From Pseudomonas sp. B21-048 (GTDB taxonomy: Bacteria; Pseudomonadota; Gammaproteobacteria; Pseudomonadales; Pseudomonadaceae), in NCBI RefSeq assembly GCF_024748615.1, contig NZ_CP087168.1, positions 2,480,001 to 2,544,000 on the forward strand: a DNA stretch of 64,000 bases, read 5' to 3'. The translations under genes and the position numbers were made by a program. The notes under the pieces are model-generated. The model was not told where the DNA came from and made no database searches. It worked only from the letters and a program-made list of their open reading frames with translations. This document shows positions 9,066 to 18,828 of this stretch, piece after piece (the first letter of the stretch is position 1; every line of letters begins with the position of its first letter).

Positions 9066-9100
9066 GGGCCTATTCGCGGGCAAACCCGCGATATAGGCCT
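9066..9100. repeat. REP-type hairpin
   Basis: GGCCTAT-TCGCGGG-CAAA-CCCGCGA-TATAGGCC forms a nearly perfect stem-loop between the convergent FMN reductase and DUF1853 genes. The core TCGCGGG...CCCGCGA is the REP family of the P. fluorescens group. There is no T-run, so it may slow transcription from either side but is not a standard terminator. Confidence 0.75.
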
Positions 9101-9118
9101 GCCCAGACGCTAAAAGAC

Positions 9119-10123
<1,005 letters not shown>

Positions 10124-10193
10124 CTACGCCGCGCTTTCGCCCATAATCGTGTTTTTCGCCGTCGCAGGCCCTCCGCGTCCCAATAGGAGCCCC

Positions 10194-11084
10194 ATGGAGC
10201 AATTTCGTAATATCGGCATCATCGGTCGCCTTGGCAGTTCTCAGGTGCTGGATACCGTCCGCCGACTGAAACGGTTTCTGCTCGATCGTCACCTGCACGT
10301 GATCCTCGAAGACACCATCGCCGAAGTCCTGCCGGGGCATGGCCTGCAAACTTCGTCGCGCAAGATGCTCGGTGAAGTGTGTGACATGGTGATTGTGGTC
10401 GGTGGTGACGGCAGCCTGCTGGGCGCCGCTCGTGCCTTGGCCAAGCACAATATTCCGGTGCTCGGCATCAACCGTGGCAGCCTGGGGTTCCTGACCGATA
10501 TTCGTCCCGATGAGCTGGAGGTCAAAGTTGCCGAAGTGCTTGACGGCCACTACCTGGTGGAAAACCGCTTCCTGCTGCAAGCCGAAGTCCGTCGCCACGC
10601 CGAGGCCATTGGCCAGGGCGATGCGCTGAACGATGTAGTGCTGCACCCCGGCAAATCGACGCGGATGATCGAGTTCGAGTTGTACATCGACGGCCAGTTC
10701 GTCTGCAGCCAGAAGGCCGACGGCCTGATCGTCGCCACACCGACCGGTTCGACTGCCTACGCACTGTCGGCGGGTGGCCCGATCATGCATCCCAAGCTCG
10801 ACGCTATTGTGATTGTGCCGATGTACCCCCATACCTTGTCGGGTAGGCCGATCGTGGTCGATGGCAACAGTGAGCTGAAAATCGTCGTGTCAAAAGATAT
10901 GCAGATTTACCCGCAAGTCTCCTGTGACGGGCAGAATCACTTCACCTGCGCGCCCGGTGACACCATCACCATCAGCAAAAAAGCGCAGAAGCTGCGGCTG
11001 ATTCATCCGCTCGATCACAACTACTATGAAGTCTGCCGGACCAAGCTTGGCTGGGGCAGCAAGTTGGGCGGTGGAGGCGACTGA
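10194..11084 (+). CDS. nadK: NAD kinase
   Basis: NAD kinase phosphorylates NAD to NADP and is essential. The 296-residue product has the ATP/diacylglycerol-kinase-like motif VVGGDGSLLGAAR (G70-G71-D72-G73), the NE/D-type NAD-binding stretch ALNDVVLH and the glycine-rich DGLIVATPTGSTAYALSAGGPI. The frame is open upstream to 10149, but MEQFRNIGIIGRLG at 10194, preceded by AGGAG, matches the family N terminus. Its TGA overlaps the ATG of the downstream phosphoesterase gene, so it heads a coupled operon 10194-14043. Confidence 0.96.
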   Translation: MEQFRNIGIIGRLGSSQVLDTVRRLKRFLLDRHLHVILEDTIAEVLPGHGLQTSSRKMLGEVCDMVIVVGGDGSLLGAARALAKHNIPVLGINRGSLGFLTDIRPDELEVKVAEVLDGHYLVENRFLLQAEVRRHAEAIGQGDALNDVVLHPGKSTRMIEFELYIDGQFVCSQKADGLIVATPTGSTAYALSAGGPIMHPKLDAIVIVPMYPHTLSGRPIVVDGNSELKIVVSKDMQIYPQVSCDGQNHFTCAPGDTITISKKAQKLRLIHPLDHNYYEVCRTKLGWGSKLGGGGD

Positions 11085-12055
11085 TGCTCGATCCCGCGCG
11101 TAGCTACGACCTGATCGGTGACGTGCACGGTTGCGCTCTGACCCTTGAGCACTTGCTCGACCGGCTCGGTTACCACAAACAGGCGGGTGTCTGGCGGCAT
11201 CCGTCGCGCATGGCGGTGTTCCTCGGCGACATCATCGACCGCGGCCCACGGATTCGCGAAGCGCTGCACATCGTCCACGACATGGTCGAAGCCGGTCAGG
11301 CGCTGTGCATCATGGGCAATCATGAATTCAACGCCCTGGGCTGGAGCACGCCGGCACCGCCGGGCAGCGGCAAGCAATTTGTGCGTGAACATACGCCGCG
11401 CCACGCGCGCCTGCTTCAGGAAACCCTGGCCCAGTTCGAAGATCATCCCGCTGAATGGCGTGACTTCCTGCAATGGTTCTACAAGCTGCCATTGTTCGTC
11501 GATGCAGGGCGCTTCCGGGTGGTGCATGCCTGCTGGGACGCCGGCCTGATCGAGCCGTTGCGCGGGTTGTTCCCCGACGGCTGCATTGATGAGCACTTCC
11601 TTCAGGCCTCCGCGGTGCCGGGCAGTTTTGCCAGCACCGTATTCGATCGCCTGTTGCGCGGCACCGACATGCGCTTGCCCCACGGGTTGACCATGACCAG
11701 TGGCGATGGCCTGACGCGCTCGTTTTTCCGCACCAAGTTCTGGGAAGACGACCCGCAAACCTACGGAGACATCGTGTTCCAGCCCGACGCCTTGCCTGAG
11801 CCGGTGGCCCGCACGCCACTGTCGTCCACCGAAAAAGACAACCTGCTGCGTTACGGCATCGATGAGCCGCTATTATTTGTCGGCCACTATTGGCGCAGCG
11901 GCAAGCCGGCGCCGATCCGTCCGAACCTGGCGTGTCTGGATTACAGCGCAGTGCTCTACGGCAAACTGGTTGCTTATCGTCTGGACCAGGAAACCCGTCT
12001 CGACCCGCATAAATTTGTCTGGGTCGATGTCGAGCGGCCGGAGGTGTTGCAATGA
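11084..12055 (+). CDS. Calcineurin-like metallophosphoesterase
   Basis: The 323-residue protein is a binuclear metal phosphoesterase of the ApaH/PPP-like group. It shows GDVHGC near residue 10, LGDIIDRGP, IMGNHEFNALG and later the His-bearing VVHACWD and VGHYW segments, covering all five calcineurin blocks. The GDxHG...GDxxDRG...GNHE spacing fits the diadenosine-tetraphosphatase and protein-phosphatase branch. The substrate is not determined. Its ATG overlaps the nadK stop by one base, and its own stop overlaps the rhomboid start by four bases. Confidence 0.88.
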   Translation: MLDPARSYDLIGDVHGCALTLEHLLDRLGYHKQAGVWRHPSRMAVFLGDIIDRGPRIREALHIVHDMVEAGQALCIMGNHEFNALGWSTPAPPGSGKQFVREHTPRHARLLQETLAQFEDHPAEWRDFLQWFYKLPLFVDAGRFRVVHACWDAGLIEPLRGLFPDGCIDEHFLQASAVPGSFASTVFDRLLRGTDMRLPHGLTMTSGDGLTRSFFRTKFWEDDPQTYGDIVFQPDALPEPVARTPLSSTEKDNLLRYGIDEPLLFVGHYWRSGKPAPIRPNLACLDYSAVLYGKLVAYRLDQETRLDPHKFVWVDVERPEVLQ

Positions 12056-12924
12056 CGGCCGTTGCGGTATTGCGTCTGCCTCTGGCGGTGGATTTGAGTG
12101 GGTTCGTCAAATTGCTGCGGCGCATGCAAGTGCCCCATCGGGTCAGCGAAGAGGCGGGCGAACAGGTGCTGTGGGTACCGGCCGACATCAGCGAAGACGT
12201 GCGCTCATTGTACGAACGCTTTCCGGCGGGCGACCCGGATCAGCAACTGGATATCCCGATCGCGCAGTCGCGGCAGCGTCCGGGCTTCGTCGAGCAGGTG
12301 CGCCACAGCAAGGCCACGGCGTTGGTGCTGTTGCTGAGCCTGATCGTCGCCATGGTGACGCTGCTGGGCGAGAACCTCGAGACGATGCGCTGGCTGACCT
12401 TCCTCGATTTCCGTGTGGTCGGCGAGTACATCCATTTCACGCCACTGGCCGACAGCCTGGCGGCGGGGCAGTGGTGGCGTCTGGTGACGCCGATGCTGAT
12501 CCACTTCGGCATCCTGCACCTGGCCATGAACGGCATGTGGTACTGGGAACTGGGGCGGCGCATCGAGTCGCGTCAGGGCAGCATCAACCTGATCGGCCTG
12601 ACGTTGCTGTTCAGCCTGGTGTCCAACTATGCCCAGTTCCTTTTCAGCGGCCCGAGCCTGTTTGGTGGGTTATCCGGCGTGCTGTATGGCCTGCTCGGGC
12701 ATTGTTGGATTTTCCAGATTCTGTCGCCGAACCCGGCTTATCGCCTGCCCCGAGGGGTGCTGGTGATGATGCTGGTGTGGTTGCTGGTGTGCCTGTCGGG
12801 GCTGGTTTCGATGATCGGCTTCGGTCAGATTGCCAACGCGGCCCACGTCAGCGGGTTACTCATCGGATGCTTCACCGGTTTGTTGGGCGGTTTGTACAAC
12901 CGCCGTAAACTGACTTCCAAATAA
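12052..12924 (+). CDS. Rhomboid-family intramembrane serine protease (GlpG-like)
   Basis: This 290-residue inner-membrane protease has a soluble N-terminal domain of about 90 residues (GlpG-type cytoplasmic domain), then six hydrophobic segments. The Ser-His dyad is visible: S208 in GGLSGVLYG and H265 in ANAAHVSGLL. The oxyanion-region HLAMNGMWYWELGRRIE sits in the second transmembrane segment. It cleaves membrane-spanning substrates within the bilayer; its targets are unknown. The start overlaps the preceding stop by four bases (ATGA), indicating translational coupling. Confidence 0.92.
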   Translation: MTAVAVLRLPLAVDLSGFVKLLRRMQVPHRVSEEAGEQVLWVPADISEDVRSLYERFPAGDPDQQLDIPIAQSRQRPGFVEQVRHSKATALVLLLSLIVAMVTLLGENLETMRWLTFLDFRVVGEYIHFTPLADSLAAGQWWRLVTPMLIHFGILHLAMNGMWYWELGRRIESRQGSINLIGLTLLFSLVSNYAQFLFSGPSLFGGLSGVLYGLLGHCWIFQILSPNPAYRLPRGVLVMMLVWLLVCLSGLVSMIGFGQIANAAHVSGLLIGCFTGLLGGLYNRRKLTSK

Positions 12925-12955
12925 GTTATGTGAATTAAAGAGCGCGGAGCCCTTG

Positions 12956-13216
12956 ATGTCCTCTTTTAACGAAATGATCAAAAACATCACCCCGGATATC
13001 TACCAGAGCCTGAAACTGGCGGTGGAAATCGGCAAATGGTCCGACGGCGGCAAACTCACCGCCGAGCAGCGCGAACTGTCCCTGCAAGCGATGATCGCCT
13101 GGGAAATTCAGAACCTGCCCGAGGAAGAGCGCACCGGCTACATGGGCCCGCAGGGATGCGAGTCGAAGTCGATCGAAGTGCCGAACATTCTGTTCAAATC
13201 GGATGCCATCCATTGA
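12956..13216 (+). CDS. DUF1315 family protein (YeaC-like)
   Basis: The 86-residue protein MSSFNEMIKNITPDIY... matches the small DUF1315/YeaC family. It has an N-terminal helical segment, the central WSDGGKLTAEQRELSLQAMIAWE and a C terminus with the conserved YMGPQGCESKS. The function is unknown. The ATG at 12956 follows GGAG by nine bases; a TTG directly before it is in frame but less likely. The gene lies 31 bp after the rhomboid gene, and its stop overlaps the TTG start of the DUF2797 gene. Confidence 0.85.
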   Translation: MSSFNEMIKNITPDIYQSLKLAVEIGKWSDGGKLTAEQRELSLQAMIAWEIQNLPEEERTGYMGPQGCESKSIEVPNILFKSDAIH

Positions 13217-14043
13217 TCGAGATTGGCCGCGGTGCAATCAGCAAAATGTCGGCGCGCCTTGACGGGCCGAACGTTCAGTACGCTTTTCGTCTGGGCGACG
13301 CCGAGGTACCGGTCAATCCGTTGATCGGCACCACGGTGCGCCTGGAATACCTGGGGGCGATCCACTGCACCCATTGCGGACGCAAGACCAAAACCAGTTT
13401 CAGCCAGGGTTACTGCTACCCGTGCATGACCAAACTGGCCCAGTGCGACATTTGCATCATGAGCCCGGAACGTTGCCACTACGACGCCGGCACCTGCCGC
13501 GAGCCTGCGTGGGGCGAAAAATTCTGCATGACCGATCACGTGGTGTACCTGGCCAATTCGTCAGGGGTGAAGGTCGGAATTACTCGCGCCACACAGCTGC
13601 CGACCCGCTGGCTCGATCAGGGCGCCAGCCAGGCTCTGCCGATCATGCGCGTCGCGACCCGCCAGCAGTCGGGCTTCGTCGAAGACCTGTTCCGCAGCCA
13701 GGTCGCCGACAAAACCAACTGGCGTGCTTTACTCAAGGGCGATGCGGTGTCGGTGGATCTGGTGCAGGTTCGCGATCAGCTGTTCGACAGCTGCGCCGAA
13801 GGCCTGCAAACATTGCAGGAACGATTTGGCCTGCAAGCAATCCAGACCATTACCGATGTCGAACCGCTCGAGATCCGCTATCCGGTCGAGCAATACCCGG
13901 CCAAGATTGTCAGCTTCAACCTGGACAAGAACCCGATTGCCGAAGGCACGCTGCTGGGGATCAAGGGCCAATACCTGATTTTCGACACCGGCGTGATCAA
14001 TATTCGTAAATACACGGCCTACCAGCTCGCCGTGCATCAGTAA
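13213..14043 (+). CDS. DUF2797 family zinc-binding, GIY-YIG-like protein
   Basis: The 276-residue protein carries nine cysteines between residues 52 and 105 in CxxC-type pairs (C52/C55, C68/C71, C78/C81, then C88, C95, C105), so it probably binds zinc. It is followed by VVYLANSSGVKVGITR and PTRWLDQGA, which resemble the GIY-YIG nuclease fold. Nuclease activity is inference. The best start is TTG at 13213, overlapping the DUF1315 stop as TTGA; an internal ATG at 13246 would remove a conserved-looking N terminus. It is the last gene of the nadK operon and ends 10 bp before pepN. Confidence 0.82.
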   Translation: MIEIGRGAISKMSARLDGPNVQYAFRLGDAEVPVNPLIGTTVRLEYLGAIHCTHCGRKTKTSFSQGYCYPCMTKLAQCDICIMSPERCHYDAGTCREPAWGEKFCMTDHVVYLANSSGVKVGITRATQLPTRWLDQGASQALPIMRVATRQQSGFVEDLFRSQVADKTNWRALLKGDAVSVDLVQVRDQLFDSCAEGLQTLQERFGLQAIQTITDVEPLEIRYPVEQYPAKIVSFNLDKNPIAEGTLLGIKGQYLIFDTGVINIRKYTAYQLAVHQ

Positions 14044-14053
14044 GGATTCCAGT

Positions 14054-16711
14054 ATGCGCACCGAACAACCGAAGATGATCTACCTGAAGGACTATCAGGC
14101 GCCTGAGTACCTGATCGACGAGACGCACCTGACCTTCGAGTTGTTCGAGGACCACAGCCTGGTCCATGCGCAACTGGTGATGCGCCGCAATCCTGAACGT
14201 GGCCCGGGCCTGCCGCCGCTGGTGCTGGACGGCCAGCAACTCGAACTGCTGTCGGTAACATTGGCCGACCGCGAGCTGAGCGCCGCCGACTATCAACTGA
14301 CCGAGAACCACCTGACCCTGCAACCGACCGCCATAAGCTTCACGGTCGACACCAGCGTCCGGATCCACCCGGAAACCAACACCGCCCTGGAAGGTCTGTA
14401 CAAATCCGGTACCATGTTCTGCACCCAGTGTGAAGCCGAAGGTTTCCGCAAGATCACCTATTACCTCGACCGCCCGGACGTGATGAGCACGTTCACCACC
14501 ACGGTGGTCGCCGAGCAGCACAGTTATCCGGTGCTGCTATCCAACGGCAACCCGATTGCCTCAGGTCCGGGCGAAGACGGCCGGCACTGGGCGACGTGGG
14601 AAGACCCGTTCAAGAAGCCTGCCTACTTGTTCGCGCTGGTGGCCGGTGACCTGTGGTGCGTCGAAGACACCTTCACCACCATGACCGAGCGCTCCGTGGC
14701 GCTGCGCATCTATGTCGAGCCGGAAAACATCGACAAGTGCCAGCACGCCATGAACAGCCTGAAGAAGTCCATGCGTTGGGACGAAGAGGTTTACGGTCGC
14801 GAGTACGACCTGGACATCTTCATGATCGTCGCGGTCAACGACTTCAACATGGGCGCCATGGAGAACAAGGGCCTCAACATCTTCAACTCCAGCGCCGTGC
14901 TGGCCCGCGCCGAAACCGCTACCGACGCCGCGCACCAGCGTGTGGAGGCGATCGTTGCCCACGAGTACTTCCACAACTGGTCGGGCAACCGCGTGACCTG
15001 CCGCGACTGGTTTCAGTTGTCGCTGAAGGAAGGCTTCACCGTGTTCCGCGATTCCGGCTTCTCCGCCGACATGAACTCGGCCACGGTCAAACGCATCCAG
15101 GACGTTGCTTACCTGCGCACCCACCAGTTCGCCGAAGACGCCGGCCCGATGGCCCACGCCGTGCGCCCGGACAGCTTCATCGAGATTTCCAACTTCTACA
15201 CCCTGACTGTGTACGAAAAGGGTTCGGAAGTGGTCGGCATGATCCACACCTTGCTTGGCGCCGAAGGCTTCCGCAAAGGCAGCGACCTGTACTTCGAACG
15301 CCATGACGGCCAGGCGGTGACCTGCGACGACTTTATCAAGGCCATGGAAGACGCCAACGGCGTTGACCTGACCCAATTCAAACGCTGGTACAGCCAGGCC
15401 GGCACACCACGTTTGGCGGTGAGCGAGTCCTACGACGCCGCAGCGAAAACCTACAGCCTGACCTTCCGCCAGAGCTGCCCGGAAACCCCGGACAAGGTGG
15501 AAAAACTGCCGTTCGTGATTCCGGTGGAACTGGGTCTGCTGGACAGTAAGGGCGGCGAAATTGCCCTGCGTCTTGTCGGTGAAGCCAGTGCTCAAGGCAC
15601 TTCGCGGGTTATTTCGGTGACTGAAGCCGAGCAGACCTTCACCTTCATCGACATTGCTGAAAAGCCGCTGCCTTCGTTGCTGCGCGGCTTCTCGGCGCCA
15701 GTGAAACTGAGCTTCCCGTACGACCGCGATCAGCTGATGTTCCTGATGCAGCACGACAGCGACGGTTTCAACCGCTGGGATGCCGGTCAGCAATTGTCAG
15801 TGCAGGTGCTGCAAGAGTTGATCGAACAGCAACAGAAGGGTGAAGCGCTGGTGCTGGATCAGCGTTTGGTTGCAGCGCTGCGTACCGTGCTGTCCGACGA
15901 GACGCTGGATCAAGCGATGGTGGCCGAAATGCTTTCGTTGCCGGGCGAGGCGTATCTGACCGAGATCAGTGAAGTGGCTGACGTAGACGCCATTCACACG
16001 GCCCGTGAGTTTGCCCGTAAGCAATTGGCTGAAGGTTTGTTCGAGGCATTGTGGCTGCGTTATCAGGCCAATCGCGATCTCTCGAAGAAAACGCCGTATG
16101 TGGCCGAAGCCGAGCATTTCGCCCGCCGCGCGCTGCAAAACATTGCGCTGTCGTACCTGATGCTCAGCGGCAAGCCGGAGGTGTTGGCGGCAACCCTTGA
16201 ACAGTTCGACACCAGCGACAACATGACCGAGCGTCTGACGGCGTTGGCGGTGGTGGTCAATTCGCCGTTCGAAGAGCAGAAAGCCACGGCGTTGGCGACC
16301 TTCGCCGAACATTTCAAGGACAATCCGCTGGTCATGGATCAGTGGTTCAGCGTTCAGGCCGGCAGCACGTTGCCGGGTGGTCTGGAACGGGTCAAAGCCT
16401 TGATGCAACACCCAGCGTTCACGATCAAGAACCCGAACAAGGTGCGTGCCCTGATCGGCGCGTTTGCCGGGCAGAACTTGATCAACTTCCATGCGGCGGA
16501 TGGTTCCGGGTATCGGTTCCTGGCGGATCTGGTGATCGAGCTGAACGGGTTTAACCCGCAGATCGCCTCTCGCCAACTGGCTCCGCTGACTCGGTGGCGC
16601 AAGTACGACGAGGCTCGTCAGGCGTTGATGAAAGGCGAACTGGAGCGGATTCGCGCTTCGGGGCAACTGTCCAGCGATGTGTTTGAAGTGGTCAGCAAAA
16701 GCCTGGCCTGA
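14054..16711 (+). CDS. pepN: Aminopeptidase N (M1 family)
   Basis: PepN is the main cytoplasmic aminopeptidase, removing N-terminal residues from peptides during protein turnover. The 885-residue protein has the gluzincin exopeptidase motif GAMEN (G267-N271) and the zinc site HEYFHNWSGNR (H303, E304, H307), with the third ligand in SLKEGFTVFRD. The C-terminal half is the helical DUF3458-type region. Length equals the usual ~880-890 residues of the proteobacterial type. ATG at 14054 lies 10 bp after the DUF2797 stop, so it may be cotranscribed with the nadK operon. A REP sequence follows at about 16748. Confidence 0.96.
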   Translation: MRTEQPKMIYLKDYQAPEYLIDETHLTFELFEDHSLVHAQLVMRRNPERGPGLPPLVLDGQQLELLSVTLADRELSAADYQLTENHLTLQPTAISFTVDTSVRIHPETNTALEGLYKSGTMFCTQCEAEGFRKITYYLDRPDVMSTFTTTVVAEQHSYPVLLSNGNPIASGPGEDGRHWATWEDPFKKPAYLFALVAGDLWCVEDTFTTMTERSVALRIYVEPENIDKCQHAMNSLKKSMRWDEEVYGREYDLDIFMIVAVNDFNMGAMENKGLNIFNSSAVLARAETATDAAHQRVEAIVAHEYFHNWSGNRVTCRDWFQLSLKEGFTVFRDSGFSADMNSATVKRIQDVAYLRTHQFAEDAGPMAHAVRPDSFIEISNFYTLTVYEKGSEVVGMIHTLLGAEGFRKGSDLYFERHDGQAVTCDDFIKAMEDANGVDLTQFKRWYSQAGTPRLAVSESYDAAAKTYSLTFRQSCPETPDKVEKLPFVIPVELGLLDSKGGEIALRLVGEASAQGTSRVISVTEAEQTFTFIDIAEKPLPSLLRGFSAPVKLSFPYDRDQLMFLMQHDSDGFNRWDAGQQLSVQVLQELIEQQQKGEALVLDQRLVAALRTVLSDETLDQAMVAEMLSLPGEAYLTEISEVADVDAIHTAREFARKQLAEGLFEALWLRYQANRDLSKKTPYVAEAEHFARRALQNIALSYLMLSGKPEVLAATLEQFDTSDNMTERLTALAVVVNSPFEEQKATALATFAEHFKDNPLVMDQWFSVQAGSTLPGGLERVKALMQHPAFTIKNPNKVRALIGAFAGQNLINFHAADGSGYRFLADLVIELNGFNPQIASRQLAPLTRWRKYDEARQALMKGELERIRASGQLSSDVFEVVSKSLA

Positions 16712-16747
16712 GTTTGGCCTTGCTCCTTCAGGGTTCACTTTTTTGGA

Positions 16748-16780
16748 CCCTGTGGGAGTGGGCTTGCTCGCGAAGGCGGC
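16748..16780. repeat. Single REP sequence
   Basis: TGTGGGAGTGGGCTTGCTCGCGAAGG is a solitary copy of the common P. fluorescens-group REP with its short GCGA-type hairpin, located just downstream of pepN. Confidence 0.7.
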
Positions 16781-16805
16781 CTGATAGCTGACCGGGATTT
16801 TTGAT

Positions 16806-17474
16806 GGTGTACATATCCATTCCTGCGGTAACGGCGGCTTATGGTTTCGCCCTTACGGCGAGTCCCTTTTGTCAAACGCCACAAAAGGAACCAAAAAGTC
16901 TCGCCCCAAGCGTACGGCCCCTCGCTGAGGCTCGGCGTTCCTTCGCTCCGGTATCCATCTGGGGGCATCGCCCTACGGTCTGCTTCGCTACGATCTACAT
17001 GCGATGGGTTCGACTGCGTCGAACGGCGCTGCGCGCCAATCCCCAGATGAACACCTCCACTCAGCCTCCCGAAGGGGCGGGTAGATCAAGATCAAAAGCC
17101 AAAGCCAGAGCCAGAGCAAAATCAAAAGATCGCAGCCTTCGGCAGCTCCGGGAAAAGTGCGTACGCGCTTCCAACCAGGCCGGCCGGTAGGTCGCCTCGC
17201 TTTGGCTTTTGCGGTGCACGCCCCCTCGAGAGGCCGAGTGGAGGTTCTGCGCAGTGGGCAACCCGGCATGGATGCCGGGTTAGCCGCCCCGGCCATGGAT
17301 GGCCGATGGCGGCGGGCCCACGGAGCAGGACCGGAGCGAGGGCATGCCGAGCCTGGGCGAGGCACCGAACGACAGGGGCAAAAGCGCTTTGGTTACTTTG
17401 GCGCTTTTCCAAAGTGACCCGCCGTAAGGGCGGAACCGTTAGCCGTCGTTACCGCAGAAACGGATATGTACACC
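16806..17474. repeat. ~670-bp intergenic element with long terminal inverted repeats
   Basis: The left end GGTGTACATATCC (from 16806) and the right end GGATATGTACACC (to 17474) begin an imperfect inverted repeat. It continues inward through GCGGTAACGGCGG / CCGTCGTTACCGC and CGCCCTTACGGCG / CGCCGTAAGGGCG, and more weakly to about 16897 and 17388. The interior (16898-17387) has no plausible gene: its ORFs are low-complexity and antisense-like. It contains a degenerate run of AAAGCC/AGAGCC hexamers near 17095-17115 and a common ATCAAAAGATCGCAGCC repeat near 17122-17140. A CCAAAC hexamer is repeated four times immediately outside the right end (17473-17497). Nothing coding is seen from 16712 to 17732. 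Confidence 0.7.
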
Positions 17475-17706
17475 AAACCCAAACCCAAACCCAAACCACC
17501 CCTCCGAATACCTCCTCATTCACCCACAACCCATATCCCCCAGTTAACAAAACATAACGAGGCGTCGATTGTCAGACCTTTCCAAACCCCGATAGGATAA
17601 GCCAGCTTCCGAAGGGGGCTCTGGATTGCGGGTTTCAGGACTATGCTCCTGAATAGGTCAATCTCGATGAGCACCCCTAACGGCGCCCTGAAGGGTTAAA
17701 CGACCT

Positions 17707-17717
17707 AACAATAATAA
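17707..17717 (+). promoter_or_regulatory. A-rich AAnAAnAA site (possible Crc/Hfq target) before the YCF48 gene
   Basis: AACAATAATAA fits the AAnAAnAA pattern bound by Hfq with Crc in Pseudomonas. It lies a few bases before the strong ribosome-binding sequence GGGGGAAGG and the ATG at 17733. The position is that of known catabolite-repression targets; the function is inferred. Confidence 0.45.
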
Positions 17718-17732
17718 TGTGGGGGAAGGTCT

Positions 17733-18800
17733 ATGAGTGAGCCTGTCATGGGTGTGAGTATTGGCCGCCCGCCGGCATTACGCAGGTTCGCGTTGCTGGC
17801 TACAGCGCTCTCGCTGTTGGGCTGTACCGTGCTGTCGGCGCCTGCGCTGGCTGCTGCCGCGTCGGCCGCCGATGTGGTTTATTCCGTTGAATCCGCCAAG
17901 GCCAGCAAAGGCCTGATGCTCGATGTCGTACACGCCGGCAAACGCCTGGTGGCGGTCGGCGATCGCGGGCACATTCTATATTCCGATGACCAGGGCGCGA
18001 CCTGGACCCAGGCCAAGGTACCGACCCGGCAACTGCTGACGGCGGTGTTTTTTGTCGATGACAAACACGGCTGGGCCGTTGGCCATGACGCGCAGATCCT
18101 CGCCAGCGAAGACGGTGGCATCACCTGGACCAAACAATTCGAAGACCTGACACGCGAATCGCCGCTGCTCGACGTCTGGTTCAAGGACGTTAACAGCGGC
18201 TTTGCCGTGGGCGCTTATGGTGCCTTGCTGGAAACCACCGACGGCGGTAAAAACTGGGAAGACGCCAGTGATCGCCTGGGCAACGAAGACCAGTACCACC
18301 TCAACGCTATTGCCGCGGTCAAGGATTCCGGCATTTTCATTGTCGGCGAACAGGGCAGCATGTTCCGCTCCGCCGATGATGGGCAGACCTGGGAAAAGCT
18401 TGAGGGCCCCTACGAAGGCTCGCTGTTCGGTGTGATCGGCACTGCGCAATCGGCCACGCTGCTGGCCTATGGGTTGCGCGGCAATCTCTACCGTTCCACG
18501 GATTTCGGTAGCACTTGGGAACAGGTCGAACTCAAGGCTGCACGCGGTGCACTGGAGTTCGGTCTGTCCGGCGCCACACTGCTCGACGACGGTTCCATCG
18601 TGATCGTCGGCAACGGCGGCAGCATCATTCGCAGCAGCGACGACGGCGAAACCTTCAGCGTGTTCAATCGCCCGGATCGCATTTCCGTTTCGGCGGTGAC
18701 GGCGGCAGGCAACGGCAATCTGATTCTGGCAGGACAGGGCGGCGTTCGCGTCACTTCGCCCACCGGCGCAGAGAATGGAAAAAACGGGTCGTCCAAATGA
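17733..18800 (+). CDS. Exported YCF48/BNR-repeat beta-propeller protein
   Basis: The 355-residue protein has an N-terminal signal region (RRFALLATALSLLG followed by C and APALAAAASA, so signal peptidase I or II are both possible). It then has six Asp-box (BNR) repeats of the form S-x-D-x-G-x-T-W, for example SDDQGATWTQ, SEDGGITWTK, SADDGQTWEK and STDFGSTWEQ, which build a beta-propeller like YCF48/HCF136. It is 28 bp upstream of an MMPL-type RND transporter gene, so it is likely a periplasmic or membrane-attached partner of that transporter. In pseudomonads such pairs often accompany DUF1302 and DUF1329 genes, which are absent here. An A-rich AAnAAnAA site precedes the ribosome-binding site. 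Confidence 0.82.
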   Translation: MSEPVMGVSIGRPPALRRFALLATALSLLGCTVLSAPALAAAASAADVVYSVESAKASKGLMLDVVHAGKRLVAVGDRGHILYSDDQGATWTQAKVPTRQLLTAVFFVDDKHGWAVGHDAQILASEDGGITWTKQFEDLTRESPLLDVWFKDVNSGFAVGAYGALLETTDGGKNWEDASDRLGNEDQYHLNAIAAVKDSGIFIVGEQGSMFRSADDGQTWEKLEGPYEGSLFGVIGTAQSATLLAYGLRGNLYRSTDFGSTWEQVELKAARGALEFGLSGATLLDDGSIVIVGNGGSIIRSSDDGETFSVFNRPDRISVSAVTAAGNGNLILAGQGGVRVTSPTGAENGKNGSSK

Positions 18801-18828
18801 GCCGGGCAAATAATAAGAAGGCGGGTCT

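Noticed and set aside
16801..17412. Several 80-130-codon frames in the 16.8-17.4 kb element
   Set aside because: Compositions such as repeated Ala-Lys-Ala-Arg or Leu-Ala runs come from hexamer repeats, and frames exist equally on both strands. No start signals are present.
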